DNA from: Pedococcus bigeumensis
Lineage (GTDB): Bacteria > Actinomycetota > Actinomycetes > Actinomycetales > Dermatophilaceae
Length of the DNA: 64,000 bases
Assembly (NCBI RefSeq): GCF_006438965.1
Contig: NZ_RCZM01000001.1
Span: 187,097-251,096 of the forward strand
Reading direction: 5' to 3'
In this document: in pieces, positions 1 to 9,070 of the stretch
Numbering within the stretch: the first letter of the stretch is position 1
Layout of the letters: each line of letters starts with the position of its first letter
The notes under the pieces: model-generated
Seen by the model: only the letters and a program-made list of their open reading frames with translations
Database searches by the model: none
Told to the model about the DNA's origin: nothing
Translations under genes and position numbers: made by a program

Positions 1-657
1 GTCGTAGGAGGTGATCTGCCCGAAGCCCTTGTCGAAGATCCAGGACACGACGTAGCCGAAGATCAGCGCCAGGAAGATCGCGATGCGGCCGACGAAGCCC
101 TTGAAGGCGACCGCGCACACGATCGTGAAGGTCATCACCAGCAGGGCGACCCACTGGTCCTGCGGCCAGTAGATGTTGGCGACCACGGGCGCGAGGTTGA
201 AGCCGATGAGCATGACGACGGCGCCGGTCACGACGGGCGGCAGCACCTTGTGCAGGACGCCCGAGCCGAGGAAGTGGATGAGCACACCTACGAGGGCGAG
301 CACGAGGCCGGCGATGAGGATCGCACCGGTGACGGTGGCCGAGGTGGCGCCGGTCTGGTGGCGGATGGCGATCACGGCTCCGACGAACGAGGCGGACGTC
401 CCGAGATAGCTGGGCACCTTGCCCTTGACGATGAGCAGGAAGCAGATCGTCGCGATACCGCTCATCATGATCGCGAGCTGGGCGTTGAGGCCCATGATCA
501 GGGGGAAGACGAACGTGGCCCCGAACATCGCCACGACGTGCTGGGCGCCGAGCCCGATGGTCTTGCCCCACGACAGCCGCTCGTCGGGAGCGACGACGTC
601 GTCCGGGCCCATGGTGCGGCCGTCTCCGTGCAGTTTCCAACCCAGGCCCAGTGACAT
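1..657 (-). CDS. NCS2 uracil/xanthine permease, partial (C-terminus outside window)
   Basis: Proton-coupled nucleobase permease of the cytoplasmic membrane. The frame is open from an ATG at 657 to base 1, giving 219 residues of a family usually about 430 long. The product carries the family start (LSWGKTIGLGAQHVVAMF), the substrate-region segment GTSASFVGAV and about five hydrophobic helices. An AAGGAG Shine-Dalgarno lies five bases before the ATG. The sequence is closer to uracil permeases (UraA/RutG type) than to purine permeases, but the substrate cannot be fixed from half a protein. It sits beside a PucR regulator and the FdrA/DUF1116/DUF2877 operon, so uptake of a pyrimidine or purine feeding that pathway is a reasonable inference. 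Confidence 0.9.
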   Translation of the reverse strand, partial: MSLGLGWKLHGDGRTMGPDDVVAPDERLSWGKTIGLGAQHVVAMFGATFVFPLIMGLNAQLAIMMSGIATICFLLIVKGKVPSYLGTSASFVGAVIAIRHQTGATSATVTGAILIAGLVLALVGVLIHFLGSGVLHKVLPPVVTGAVVMLIGFNLAPVVANIYWPQDQWVALLVMTFTIVCAVAFKGFVGRIAIFLALIFGYVVSWIFDKGFGQITSYD

Positions 658-946
658 GCGGACTCCTTCTCCACCGGCGCGGCCCACCGAGATGGCGTGG
701 CTCACAGCCCCTTGCGGGATAGGCGAAAACTAGCGGCCGGACCGGCCGGTGCATTGGGCAATTGTTGCTATCGAGCCCGGAGCGGCTTTCGGCAGAGTAT
801 GCGGAGTGGCGCGCTGGCATTCTGCGCCCGGCAGGAGTCGAATGGGCACTGCCGCGTCCCTCCCGCCAGAGGGCGCGGCACCTTCGTGCCCCACGGCACC
901 TTCCTGCCCTGCGGCACCTTCCGTGCCCCGCGGCATACCCTCGGAA
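658..946. other. Intergenic region between permease and pucR-like genes
   Basis: Both flanking genes are on the minus strand, so this holds the permease promoter and the pucR 3' end. Visible elements are the tandem hairpin array at 876-936, a GTATGCCG-family word at 931-938 (as CGGCATAC) and a small dyad around 744-766 (CCGGCC, GCAATTGTTGC). No convincing ORF is seen. Confidence 0.5.
876..936. repeat. Three tandem 18-19 bp units, each a mini-hairpin
   Basis: Units at 876-893, 894-911 and 912-930 all begin CGGCACCTTC, and a partial fourth copy starts at 931. Units 1 and 3 can fold GGCAC/GTGCC around a CTTC loop. They lie just after the pucR-like stop codon and may act as terminator or mRNA-end structure. 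Confidence 0.6.
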
Positions 947-2701
947 TCAGATGCCGCGCATCTGGTGCACCTTGAGGGCCAGGGCGAGCTTGAGGCGCAG
1001 CTGGGGGTCGGTCGTGAACGGGCCGAGCATCTTCTCCAGCTTCACGATGCGGTAGCGCAGCGTGTTGTAGTGGAAGAACAGCTGGCGGGCGGTCTCGGCG
1101 ACGTTCATGTTGGTGTCGATGAGGATCGACAGGGTGCGGCGCAGGTCGACGTTCTCGGGGGAGTCGTCCGCGGCCAGGCCACCGAGCGACTCGTCGACGA
1201 ACCGGCGCAGGTCCGCGCTGTCGGGGATCAGGGCGAGCAGTCGGAAGACGCCGAGGCCGTCGAAGTGGGTGACCGCTGAGTCGCCGTGCAGCTGGCGACC
1301 GACGCTCACCGCGCTGAGCGCCTCGTCGTAGGCCTGGGGGAGGTCGGCGACCGAGTCGATCGGGCGCGAGACGCCGGTGGAGAAGGTGCGCCGCCCGCCG
1401 CCACCGATGCCGCTGATGACCCGGACGACCTCGGAGACGGTCCGCATGATCGCGTCCGTGTCGGCGTTGGATGGGACCCCGCACAGCGCGACGACCTCCT
1501 GGCTGAACCCCATGACGGGCGCACGCGGATCGCGCACGGCCATCGCCTGGTTCCATGCCCGCGCGAAGCGTTCCTGCAGGACCCCGACCTCCTCCGGCGA
1601 GCGCGTCGAGTGGGCATCGTCCTCGTCGGTCTCGGCCACGACCACGACCAGCCTGCGGTCGATGTCCCAGCCCAGGGCGGAGGCGTGGGCGACGGCTTCG
1701 GTGGGGGAGCCGGCGCGGCCGGAGAGGGCGTCGCGCAGGAACTCGGCGCGGTACTTGCTCTCGACCGCCGAGACGGCCTGCTCCTTGGTGATGGCCAGGG
1801 CGGCAACCGTGGCCGCTCGCTCGAGCAGATGGACGTCGTCGGCGGTGAGGGGACGATCGCCCACGAAGGCGGCGAGCAGCCCGTGGTTGAGGCTGCCGGC
1901 AGCGATGCGGACCATGGCGCGTCGGGCGTTCGCGCCGTGCGAAGGACGGATGCCGACCGGCTCGTGCTCGGTGATCAGGCGGCCCGTGCGGTCGAAGCAG
2001 TCGAGGGCCAGGGCTGCGGCAAGGTCGCCTTCGGACCCTGCCCTGGCCAGCACGCGGCCGTCGCTGCTGGTCACCATCGCGGCGCCGCCGAGGAACCCGG
2101 CGAGCCGCTGGCACAGGTCCTCCAGGCCGCCACCGGCGAGCACGACGCCGACCAGGATCTGGTGCGCCTCCTCGACGCGCTCGAGGATCCCGGCCTGCTG
2201 GTCGAGCACTGCCCCGAGGGCCTCGGTGACGATGCGCTCGGCCTGGACCGTGGGGGAGGCGAGCACCAGGGGCACACCGGCTGCTGTGGCCCGGGCGCGC
2301 CAGCCCCGGACCTGGTCGGGGCTGCCACCGGCGACGGCGATCGCCGTGACGCCGTCGAGCGAGCACTGCTCAAAGGGGTCCTGGCCGGCGGCCTCCCACG
2401 CCGCGATGGCGTCGGCGTCGGTGCAGACCAGGTGGTGGCGCGGGTCGGTCGCGGCGCCGAGCAGCGAGGCCCGGATCACCCCGCGCAGCAGCTGGTCGGG
2501 GCTGTGGACGAGCTCGGCGCCCGCGAGGGAGGGCAGGGCGAGCAGTCCGTCGAGGCTCACGCCGCCCACCAGGTCAGGGCTGGGCGCGTGGGCTGGGGGT
2601 GCCTGAGCCGGGGGTGCCTGGGGTGCCTGTGGTGCCTGGGATGCGGGGGCCGATGGCAACTCCGCGTCAACAAGGCCGCCATCCTTGGCAACATTCACCA
2701 T
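947..2701 (-). CDS. PucR-family transcriptional regulator
   Basis: DNA-binding regulator of 584 residues, probably controlling the neighbouring nucleobase permease and the divergent operon starting at 2786. Residues about 8-40 are a low-complexity Ala/Pro/Gln linker encoded by tandem GGTGCCTG-like repeats. A PucR N-terminal-type region follows, then a GGDEF-like CdaR middle domain. The C-terminus (about 517-560) is the typical PucR helix-turn-helix with NMNVAETARQLFFHYNTLRY. Family members control purine or allantoin catabolism and related pathways; the effector here is unknown. The ATG at 2701 has no Shine-Dalgarno but has TACAGT six bases upstream, so a leaderless transcript is likely. Confidence 0.9.
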   Translation of the reverse strand: MVNVAKDGGLVDAELPSAPASQAPQAPQAPPAQAPPAHAPSPDLVGGVSLDGLLALPSLAGAELVHSPDQLLRGVIRASLLGAATDPRHHLVCTDADAIAAWEAAGQDPFEQCSLDGVTAIAVAGGSPDQVRGWRARATAAGVPLVLASPTVQAERIVTEALGAVLDQQAGILERVEEAHQILVGVVLAGGGLEDLCQRLAGFLGGAAMVTSSDGRVLARAGSEGDLAAALALDCFDRTGRLITEHEPVGIRPSHGANARRAMVRIAAGSLNHGLLAAFVGDRPLTADDVHLLERAATVAALAITKEQAVSAVESKYRAEFLRDALSGRAGSPTEAVAHASALGWDIDRRLVVVVAETDEDDAHSTRSPEEVGVLQERFARAWNQAMAVRDPRAPVMGFSQEVVALCGVPSNADTDAIMRTVSEVVRVISGIGGGGRRTFSTGVSRPIDSVADLPQAYDEALSAVSVGRQLHGDSAVTHFDGLGVFRLLALIPDSADLRRFVDESLGGLAADDSPENVDLRRTLSILIDTNMNVAETARQLFFHYNTLRYRIVKLEKMLGPFTTDPQLRLKLALALKVHQMRGI

Positions 2702-2707
2702 GAGGCG

Positions 2708-2713
2708 ACTGTA
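2708..2713 (-). promoter_or_regulatory. -10 box TACAGT of the pucR-like gene (leaderless)
   Basis: TACAGT on the minus strand ends six bases before the ATG at 2701, placing transcription start at or next to the A of the start codon. The divergent operon has a candidate -10, TAGCGT, at 2725-2730, so the two promoters overlap within 84 bases. Confidence 0.45.
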
Positions 2714-2785
2714 ATCGCACTCGATAGCGTCGCTGCGTCAGTCCGAGGAAACACCGAGGATCACAGCCCGCACCGGAGGTCAGCC

Positions 2786-3670
2786 GTGGCAGCGTCCGAG
2801 ACGCTCTGGCCGGCAGCGGTCTCCGAGCGCTCTGTCGGGTTGCTCCACGGTCAGCCGCGACGCGCCAGGGTCCTCGGCTCGTTCCCCACCGCGCTCTACC
2901 TCCAGGTCGGCGGTCACGCTGAGGTCCTCCCCGTCGTGACGCCCGACGGACTTCGGCTGCCGACAGCCCTGGCCGTGGCGACGGTCCTCCCCACGGTCGG
3001 TTGGGGCACCCAGCCCGGCGACGAGGTCGTGGTGGGTGGCGGCGAGGTGCGGCTCTCCGGCCTGACGATCCGCGCCCTCCGCACCTGGCGCCCGCACCAG
3101 GTGGCCGCGGCCGAGGCGGGTGCCGGTGTCCTCTCGGCTCCGCTGGCCCCCCTCCGGCTGGCCTGGCGCGCCAGCGCGCGCACGCTGACCGACGGCCTGC
3201 TGGCGGGCGACCTCGGCTCCCTTACCGACCGCGTCGGCACACTTGTCGGTGCGGGGCCGGGGCTCACCCCCAGCGGCGACGACGTCCTCTGCGGGATCCT
3301 GCTCGGCCTGCGCCTGCACCCGCGCGGCTCGGACGCCCTCAGGGAGCGGCTGTGGGCGGCGGTGCGGCCGCGGCTCATGACCACGACCAGCCTCTCGGCC
3401 GCGTTGCTCACCGAGGCGGAGCAGGGGTATGCCGTGGCGCCCGTCGTCCGCCTCGTCGAGGCCCTTGCGGGTCACGACGGGGGTCACGACGCGGGTCACG
3501 ACCCGGGTCCCGTCGAGGCGGTGCAGGCGGTCCTGGCCATCGGGCACAGCTCGGGTGCCGACCTGCTGGGTGGGTTGGCCGGCTGTCTCGACGCGCTCGA
3601 CGCGCTCGACTCCCCCGACCTGCTGCACCAGATCCCACGCCTGGCCACGACCCGAAGGAGCCTTCCGTGA
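2786..3670 (+). CDS. DUF2877 protein (AllH/YlbF-like)
   Basis: A 294-residue protein, first gene of a three-gene operon with FdrA and DUF1116. In E. coli the equivalent genes fdrA-ylbE-ylbF (allFGH) have been assigned to oxamate carbamoyltransferase, the step that turns oxalurate into oxamate and carbamoyl phosphate. The hallmark VGAGPGLTPSGDDVLCG is present near residue 150, and GHSSGADLLGGL near the C-terminus. The GTG at 2786 is chosen because GGAGG lies six bases upstream; the open frame extends much further upstream but overlaps pucR antisense. Residues about 227-239 are a small GHD repeat (GHDGGHDAGHD) encoded by a 12-base tandem repeat. The stop overlaps the next start (GTGA). Confidence 0.85.
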   Translation: MAASETLWPAAVSERSVGLLHGQPRRARVLGSFPTALYLQVGGHAEVLPVVTPDGLRLPTALAVATVLPTVGWGTQPGDEVVVGGGEVRLSGLTIRALRTWRPHQVAAAEAGAGVLSAPLAPLRLAWRASARTLTDGLLAGDLGSLTDRVGTLVGAGPGLTPSGDDVLCGILLGLRLHPRGSDALRERLWAAVRPRLMTTTSLSAALLTEAEQGYAVAPVVRLVEALAGHDGGHDAGHDPGPVEAVQAVLAIGHSSGADLLGGLAGCLDALDALDSPDLLHQIPRLATTRRSLP

Positions 3671-5238
3671 CCGACCACCTCGAGGTGCGCAGCGGGGCCT
3701 ACTACGACTCCGTGAGCCTGATGCAGGTCTCCCGGCAGGTCGCGAGCGCGTCGGGCGTGGAGGCCGCCCAGGTCGCCATGGCCACCGAGCTCAACCTCGA
3801 GGTGATCGGCGGCATGGGCTTCGTGGTGCCCGATGGCGTCCAGCCCAACGAGCTGGTGGTCGCCATCCGGGCCACCGACGACGAGGGCGTCGCGAACGGG
3901 CTGTCGGCTCTCGACAGCGCACTGGCCGCCCTCAAGTCGGCCGGCTCCCGGTCGGGTGGCTTCGGCGACGCGCCGGCGCCCCGCACCCTGGGGCGGGCCA
4001 TCGCCGCGGGGGAGGCCAACCTCGCGCTGGTGTCGGTGCCCGGCCAGTACGCCACGATCGAGGCCTTCGACGCGATCAACCGTGGGGTCTCGGTCATGCT
4101 CTTCTCCGACAACGTGTCGGTCGAGGACGAGGTGCGGCTCAAGGATGCCGCCGCCGCCAGCGACGTCCTGGTCATGGGTCCGGACTGCGGGACTGCCGTC
4201 GTCGCAGGGGTCGCGCTCGGGTTCGCCAACGTCGTCGAGCGCGGTCCGGTCGGCATCGTCGCCGCGTCCGGCACCGGTGGGCAGCAGGTGATGGCGCTGC
4301 TCGATGCCGCGGGGGTCGGTGTCAGCCACTGCCTCGGCGTCGGTGGCCGCGACCTGTCCGCCGCCGTGGGCGGTCGCTCCACCCGGCAGGCGCTCGCGGC
4401 GCTGGCGGCCGACTCCGCGACCGAGTCGATCCTCGTCGTGTCCAAGCCTCCGGCCCTCGAGGTGCTCGCCGACCTCGAGGGGTATGCCGCGGGGCTGGGC
4501 AAGCCGGTCCACTGGGCGACGTTGGGCGCGGGCCGCCCCGACCTCACGGCGGCCGTCGAGGCGTTCCTCTCCGCGACCGGGCTAGCCGTTCCGACCTGGC
4601 CCTCCTGGCAGCCCATCCCCAACCCCGCGAGTTTGAAGGATCGTGGGGACCAGGAGCCGCACGATCCTTCAGGCTCGGTCGGGTCAGCGGGGGAGGGTCG
4701 CTACCTGCGCGGGCTGTTCTGCGGTGGCACCCTGGCCGACGAGGCGATGCTGGTCGCCAGCGGTGAGCTCGGCGGCATCCGGTCCAACATTCCGCTCGCC
4801 CCCGAGCTGGCCCTGGACGGGGACCTTCGCGCCGACGACCACGTCGTCATCGACTTCGGCGACGACGGGCTGACCCGGGGCCGGGCACACCCGATGATCG
4901 ACCCGACGCTGCGCCTCGAGCGGATCGCGGCCGAGGGCAATGACCCCCACTGCGGCGTCCTCCTGCTCGACCTCGTGCTCGGGCACGGTGCCCATCCGGA
5001 CCCGGGGCCCGAGCTGGCTGACGCGATCCGGGGTGCGCGCGAGGCCGCGCGATCCGGTGGGCGTGAGCTACCGGTCGTCGTCTCGCTCACCGGCGCGCAG
5101 GGAGACCCGCAGGGCGTCAGTGCGACCGCCGCGACCCTGACCGCGGCGGGCGCCTCGGTCCACCTGTCCAACGCCGAAGCCACCAGGGCGGCGCTCTCCC
5201 TGCTGTCCGGCACCGACCACACGGGGGAGTCCCGATGA
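3667..5238 (+). CDS. fdrA: FdrA family protein (oxamate carbamoyltransferase subunit AllF-like)
   Basis: A 523-residue protein related to the succinyl-CoA synthetase alpha fold. Visible segments are VLVMGPDCGTAVVAGVALGFAN, shortened here to its core GPDCGT, plus SGTGGQQ and the C-terminal GLFCGGTLADEA and VVSLTGAQGDPQG. The GTG start overlaps the DUF2877 stop by four bases, with AAGGAG upstream, and the 3' end overlaps the DUF1116 gene as ATGA, so the three products are translationally coupled and likely form one complex. No carbamate kinase gene is present in the window to use carbamoyl phosphate. Residues about 321-337 come from an in-frame DNA hairpin of a dispersed repeat family, placed in the linker between the two halves of the protein. 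Confidence 0.88.
   Translation: MTDHLEVRSGAYYDSVSLMQVSRQVASASGVEAAQVAMATELNLEVIGGMGFVVPDGVQPNELVVAIRATDDEGVANGLSALDSALAALKSAGSRSGGFGDAPAPRTLGRAIAAGEANLALVSVPGQYATIEAFDAINRGVSVMLFSDNVSVEDEVRLKDAAAASDVLVMGPDCGTAVVAGVALGFANVVERGPVGIVAASGTGGQQVMALLDAAGVGVSHCLGVGGRDLSAAVGGRSTRQALAALAADSATESILVVSKPPALEVLADLEGYAAGLGKPVHWATLGAGRPDLTAAVEAFLSATGLAVPTWPSWQPIPNPASLKDRGDQEPHDPSGSVGSAGEGRYLRGLFCGGTLADEAMLVASGELGGIRSNIPLAPELALDGDLRADDHVVIDFGDDGLTRGRAHPMIDPTLRLERIAAEGNDPHCGVLLLDLVLGHGAHPDPGPELADAIRGAREAARSGGRELPVVVSLTGAQGDPQGVSATAATLTAAGASVHLSNAEATRAALSLLSGTDHTGESR
4628..4677. repeat. Hairpin repeat inside fdrA (TTTGAAGGATC family)
   Basis: Arms of 18 bases at 4628-4645 and 4660-4677 pair with two mismatches around a 14-base loop. 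The left arm is CGAGTTTGAAGGATCGTG. The core TTTGAAGGATC is shared with the palindromes at 44097-44150 and 48911-48964. Here it is translated, giving SLKD and DPSGS in the protein. Confidence 0.65.
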
Positions 5239-6641
5239 CCACGCCACTGCGCGGACTGCTCGGCTCCGACCCGGTGCTGGCCACCGCCGGCGCCTCGATG
5301 TTCGCGGACGCCCTGCGCGACCAGGCCGTCGTCGTCACCGAGACCGACTGGCAGCCACCGCTCGAGGGGACCGCCGGGCAGCTGGCCAGCGTGATGGGGG
5401 ACCCGCGCCGGACCGACGCGAACGCCCTTGCCCTGCAACGGATGACGGCCGCCGGTGCGGACTTCGTCGACGTCCGGCCGGCACGCGAGGCGCTCGGACT
5501 GGAGCGTGGGACGTTCCTGCACGCCGGTCCACCCATCGAGTGGGACCGTGCCTCCGGGCCGCTCAAGGGCGCCCTCATCGGCGCGATGCTCTTCGAGGGG
5601 ATGGCCGAGACCCCCGAGGCTGCTGAGGTCGCCCTTGCCCGCGGCGACGTCCAGCTCGAACCGTGCCACCACCGCGACGCGGTCGGACCGATGGCCGGAG
5701 TGATCTCACCGTCGATGTGGGTCTACGAGCTGCGCGACGAGGTCCACGACCACACGTCCTGGTGCTCGCTCAACGAGGGACTCGGCAAGGTGCTGCGCTA
5801 CGGCGCCTACGGGCCCGAGGTCATTGAGCGGTTGCACTGGATGAACTCGGTGCTCGGCCCGTTGCTGCAGCAGGCGATCCGCGCCGCGGGACCGATCGAC
5901 GTCAAGTCGATCATCGCCCAGATGCTCCAGATGGGCGACGAGGGCCACAACCGCAACCGCGCCGGATCGCTGATGCTGCTGCGCGAGCTGCTGCCCTCGC
6001 TGATCGTCGCCGACGGGACGTCGGCCGACATCGCCGAGGCGGTGCGGTTCTCGGGTGCCAACGAGCACTTCTTCCTCAACCTGGGTATGCCGGCCTGCAA
6101 GCTGTCCACGTTGGCGGCCGAGGGGATCCCGGGCTCGACCGTGGTCACCACGATGGCCCGCAACGGCACCGACTTCGGCATCCGCACGGCCGGCACCGGC
6201 GCACAGTGGTTCACCGGTCCGGCCAACACCCCAGAAGGCCTCTTCCTCGGCTCGTACGGACCCGACGACGCCAACCCTGACATCGGCGACTCCGCCATCA
6301 CCGAGACTGCCGGCATCGGCGGCTTCGCGATGGCTGCGGCACCGGCGATCGTGAAGTTCGTCGGCGGTGACGTGCCGCTCGCTCTGCGGGCCACGCGCAC
6401 GATGTACGAGATCACGGTCGGTGAGCACACGGCATACCAGGTGCCCATCCTGGAGTTCCGTGGCACGCCGACCGGCATCGACGTGGCGGCAGTGGCGCGC
6501 ACCGGGATCCTGCCGCAGATCAACACGGGCATGGCCGGCCGCGTCGCGGGAACCGGGCAGGTGGGGGCCGGGCTCGTGACACCACCGGCGGAGTGCTTCA
6601 CCCAGGCGATCGCCGCCCTGGCAGCGAACGCCCGCGCCTGA
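5235..6641 (+). CDS. DUF1116 protein (AllG/YlbE-like)
   Basis: A 468-residue protein and third member of the DUF2877-FdrA-DUF1116 operon. The ATG at 5235 overlaps the fdrA stop. Length and content match the DUF1116 family, including [15 protein letters not shown] near residue 140, [14 protein letters not shown] near 235, NGTDFGIR and [16 protein letters not shown]. In E. coli the homologue belongs to the oxamate carbamoyltransferase gene set; which subunit is catalytic cannot be read from sequence. No allantoinase or ureidoglycolate gene is in view, so the local substrate may differ. The next gene, folD, follows after 50 bases with its own likely start signal. Confidence 0.87.
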   Translation: MTTPLRGLLGSDPVLATAGASMFADALRDQAVVVTETDWQPPLEGTAGQLASVMGDPRRTDANALALQRMTAAGADFVDVRPAREALGLERGTFLHAGPPIEWDRASGPLKGALIGAMLFEGMAETPEAAEVALARGDVQLEPCHHRDAVGPMAGVISPSMWVYELRDEVHDHTSWCSLNEGLGKVLRYGAYGPEVIERLHWMNSVLGPLLQQAIRAAGPIDVKSIIAQMLQMGDEGHNRNRAGSLMLLRELLPSLIVADGTSADIAEAVRFSGANEHFFLNLGMPACKLSTLAAEGIPGSTVVTTMARNGTDFGIRTAGTGAQWFTGPANTPEGLFLGSYGPDDANPDIGDSAITETAGIGGFAMAAAPAIVKFVGGDVPLALRATRTMYEITVGEHTAYQVPILEFRGTPTGIDVAAVARTGILPQINTGMAGRVAGTGQVGAGLVTPPAECFTQAIAALAANARA

Positions 6642-6691
6642 AGCGTGGGCGGCGAGGGGACGCCCTGCTCGGCGTGGCAGGATACGGGCTC

Positions 6692-7564
6692 GTGACGGCA
6701 CGCATCCTCGACGGCAAAGCGGTCCTGGCGACCATCAAGGACGAGCTCCGCGGGCGGGTGGACGTGCTGCGCGAGCACGGCGTCGTCCCCGGGCTCGGCA
6801 CGGTGCTCGTGGGTGATGACCCCGGCAGCCGGTGGTACGTCAACGCCAAGCACAAGGACTGCGCCGAGATCGGGCTCACCAGCATCCGCCGCGACCTCCC
6901 GGCCAGCGCCACCCAGGCGGAGGTCGAGGCGGTCATCGACGAGCTCAACGCCGACCCGGAGTGCACTGGCTTCCTCGTGCAGCAGCCGACCGGGCTCGAC
7001 GAGTTCGCCCTGCTGTCCCGCGTCGACCCGACCAAGGACGTCGACGGGCTGCACCCCACCAACCTCGGTTGGCTGGTCCTCGGCAAGGAGGCCCCGCTGC
7101 CGTGCACCCCCGCTGGCTGCATCGAGCTGCTGCGCCGGTTCGACGTCCCGATCGCCGGTGCCCGGGTGGCCCTGGTCGGACGCGGGATCACGGTCGGTCG
7201 ACCGCTCGGCCTGATGCTGACCCGGCGCAGCGAGAACGCCACGGTGATCCAGTGTCACACCGGTACGCGCGACCTCGCCGCCGAGGTCCGTCAGGCCGAC
7301 ATCGTCATCGCGGCTGCCGGCCAGCCGGGTCTCATCACTGCTGACATGGTCAAGCCGGGCGCGGCAGTCCTCGACGTCGGCGTCAGCCGAGTCATCGCCG
7401 AGGACGGGAAGTCCAAGGTCGCCGGTGACGTCGCCGACGACGTGGCCGAGGTGGCCGGGTGGGTCAGCCCCAACCCCGGCGGCGTCGGCCCGATGACCCG
7501 CGCGATGCTGCTGTCCAACATCGTGGCAGCGGCCGAGCGACAGCTCGCCGAGACGTCGGCCTGA
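6692..7564 (+). CDS. folD: Bifunctional methylenetetrahydrofolate dehydrogenase/cyclohydrolase
   Basis: Cytoplasmic one-carbon enzyme converting 5,10-methylene-THF to 10-formyl-THF with NADP. It has 290 residues, the normal length. Visible motifs are the catalytic tyrosine and lysine region ([12 protein letters not shown]), [32 protein letters not shown] and the C-terminal [15 protein letters not shown]. The GTG at 6692 is preferred over the longer frame because the protein then starts with the standard TARILDGKA. No Shine-Dalgarno is seen; GGATAC lies just upstream, which may be a -10 for a leaderless mRNA. A DUF3017 gene follows after five bases, a pairing common in actinobacteria. Confidence 0.96.
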   Translation: MTARILDGKAVLATIKDELRGRVDVLREHGVVPGLGTVLVGDDPGSRWYVNAKHKDCAEIGLTSIRRDLPASATQAEVEAVIDELNADPECTGFLVQQPTGLDEFALLSRVDPTKDVDGLHPTNLGWLVLGKEAPLPCTPAGCIELLRRFDVPIAGARVALVGRGITVGRPLGLMLTRRSENATVIQCHTGTRDLAAEVRQADIVIAAAGQPGLITADMVKPGAAVLDVGVSRVIAEDGKSKVAGDVADDVAEVAGWVSPNPGGVGPMTRAMLLSNIVAAAERQLAETSA

Positions 7565-7569
7565 CCACG

Positions 7570-7839
7570 ATGACCGCGCCGCGCCTGGGCTGGTGGTGGT
7601 TCGCCGCCCCGGTGCTGGTGCTGGGCGTGGTGTTCTTCACCTTCGACAAGGTGCTGCTCGCCGGCTACACGATCGCCGCCGGTCTCGGTCTGGCCGCGCT
7701 GCTGCGGCTGGTGCTCCCCACCGCTCGCAGCGGTGGCCTGGCGGTGCGCTCGCGCGGCGTGGACGTGGTGACGATGGCCGCCCTCGGGATCGCCCTCGCA
7801 GTGATCACCTCGGTCCTCGACCTGCGTCCCCGCAGCTGA
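7570..7839 (+). CDS. DUF3017 small membrane protein
   Basis: An 89-residue protein with three hydrophobic segments (about residues 8-24, 29-48 and 67-84). It matches the DUF3017 family, which typically lies immediately after folD in actinobacteria. The ATG at 7570 is five bases after the folD stop, so the two genes are co-transcribed. Function is unknown. It is convergent with mdh, separated by an inverted repeat and a hairpin terminator. Confidence 0.8.
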   Translation: MTAPRLGWWWFAAPVLVLGVVFFTFDKVLLAGYTIAAGLGLAALLRLVLPTARSGGLAVRSRGVDVVTMAALGIALAVITSVLDLRPRS

Positions 7840-7849
7840 CCCCCGGGAC

Positions 7850-7913
7850 TTGTTGCCGGCTGGTGGTCATCAGGGGCCGGATCGGGGGTTCGGTGACGAT
7901 CTCCCGGCAACAA
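7850..7913. repeat. Wide-loop inverted repeat TTGTTGCCGG/CCGGCAACAA
   Basis: Perfect 10-base arms at 7850-7859 and 7904-7913 with 44 bases between them, located between two convergent genes. It may contribute to transcript ends; no gene is seen here. Confidence 0.4.
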
Positions 7914-7933
7914 CTCGATCGCCAGGCAACGCG

Positions 7934-7966
7934 GAAGCGGTCGCCCCCCAAGGAGGCGACCGCTTC
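7934..7966. terminator. Hairpin terminator between DUF3017 and mdh
   Basis: Perfect 12-base arms, GAAGCGGTCGCC at 7934-7945 and its complement at 7955-7966, with a 9-base loop. It lies 21 bases beyond the mdh stop and between convergent genes, so it could serve both. There is no U-tract, as is common in actinobacteria. Confidence 0.65.
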
Positions 7967-7987
7967 GACGTGTGCCGGTGCGCTGGG

Positions 7988-9016
<1,029 letters not shown>

Positions 9017-9058
9017 TCACGACGCTAGCAGGGTGGGCGTGGCCCGCAGCCGGGTGGT

Positions 9059-9064
9059 TAGGGT
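9059..9064 (+). promoter_or_regulatory. -10 box TAGGGT, leaderless promoter of the Nudix-GNAT gene
   Basis: TAGGGT ends six bases before the ATG at 9071. There is no Shine-Dalgarno. The same arrangement recurs at several genes in this window. Confidence 0.55.
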
Positions 9065-9070
9065 CGGGTC

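Noticed and set aside
1286-2785. Upstream extension of the DUF2877 frame to 1286
   Set aside because: The frame is open but antisense to the PucR-type gene; GTG 2786 has GGAGG at the right distance and begins the conserved protein.
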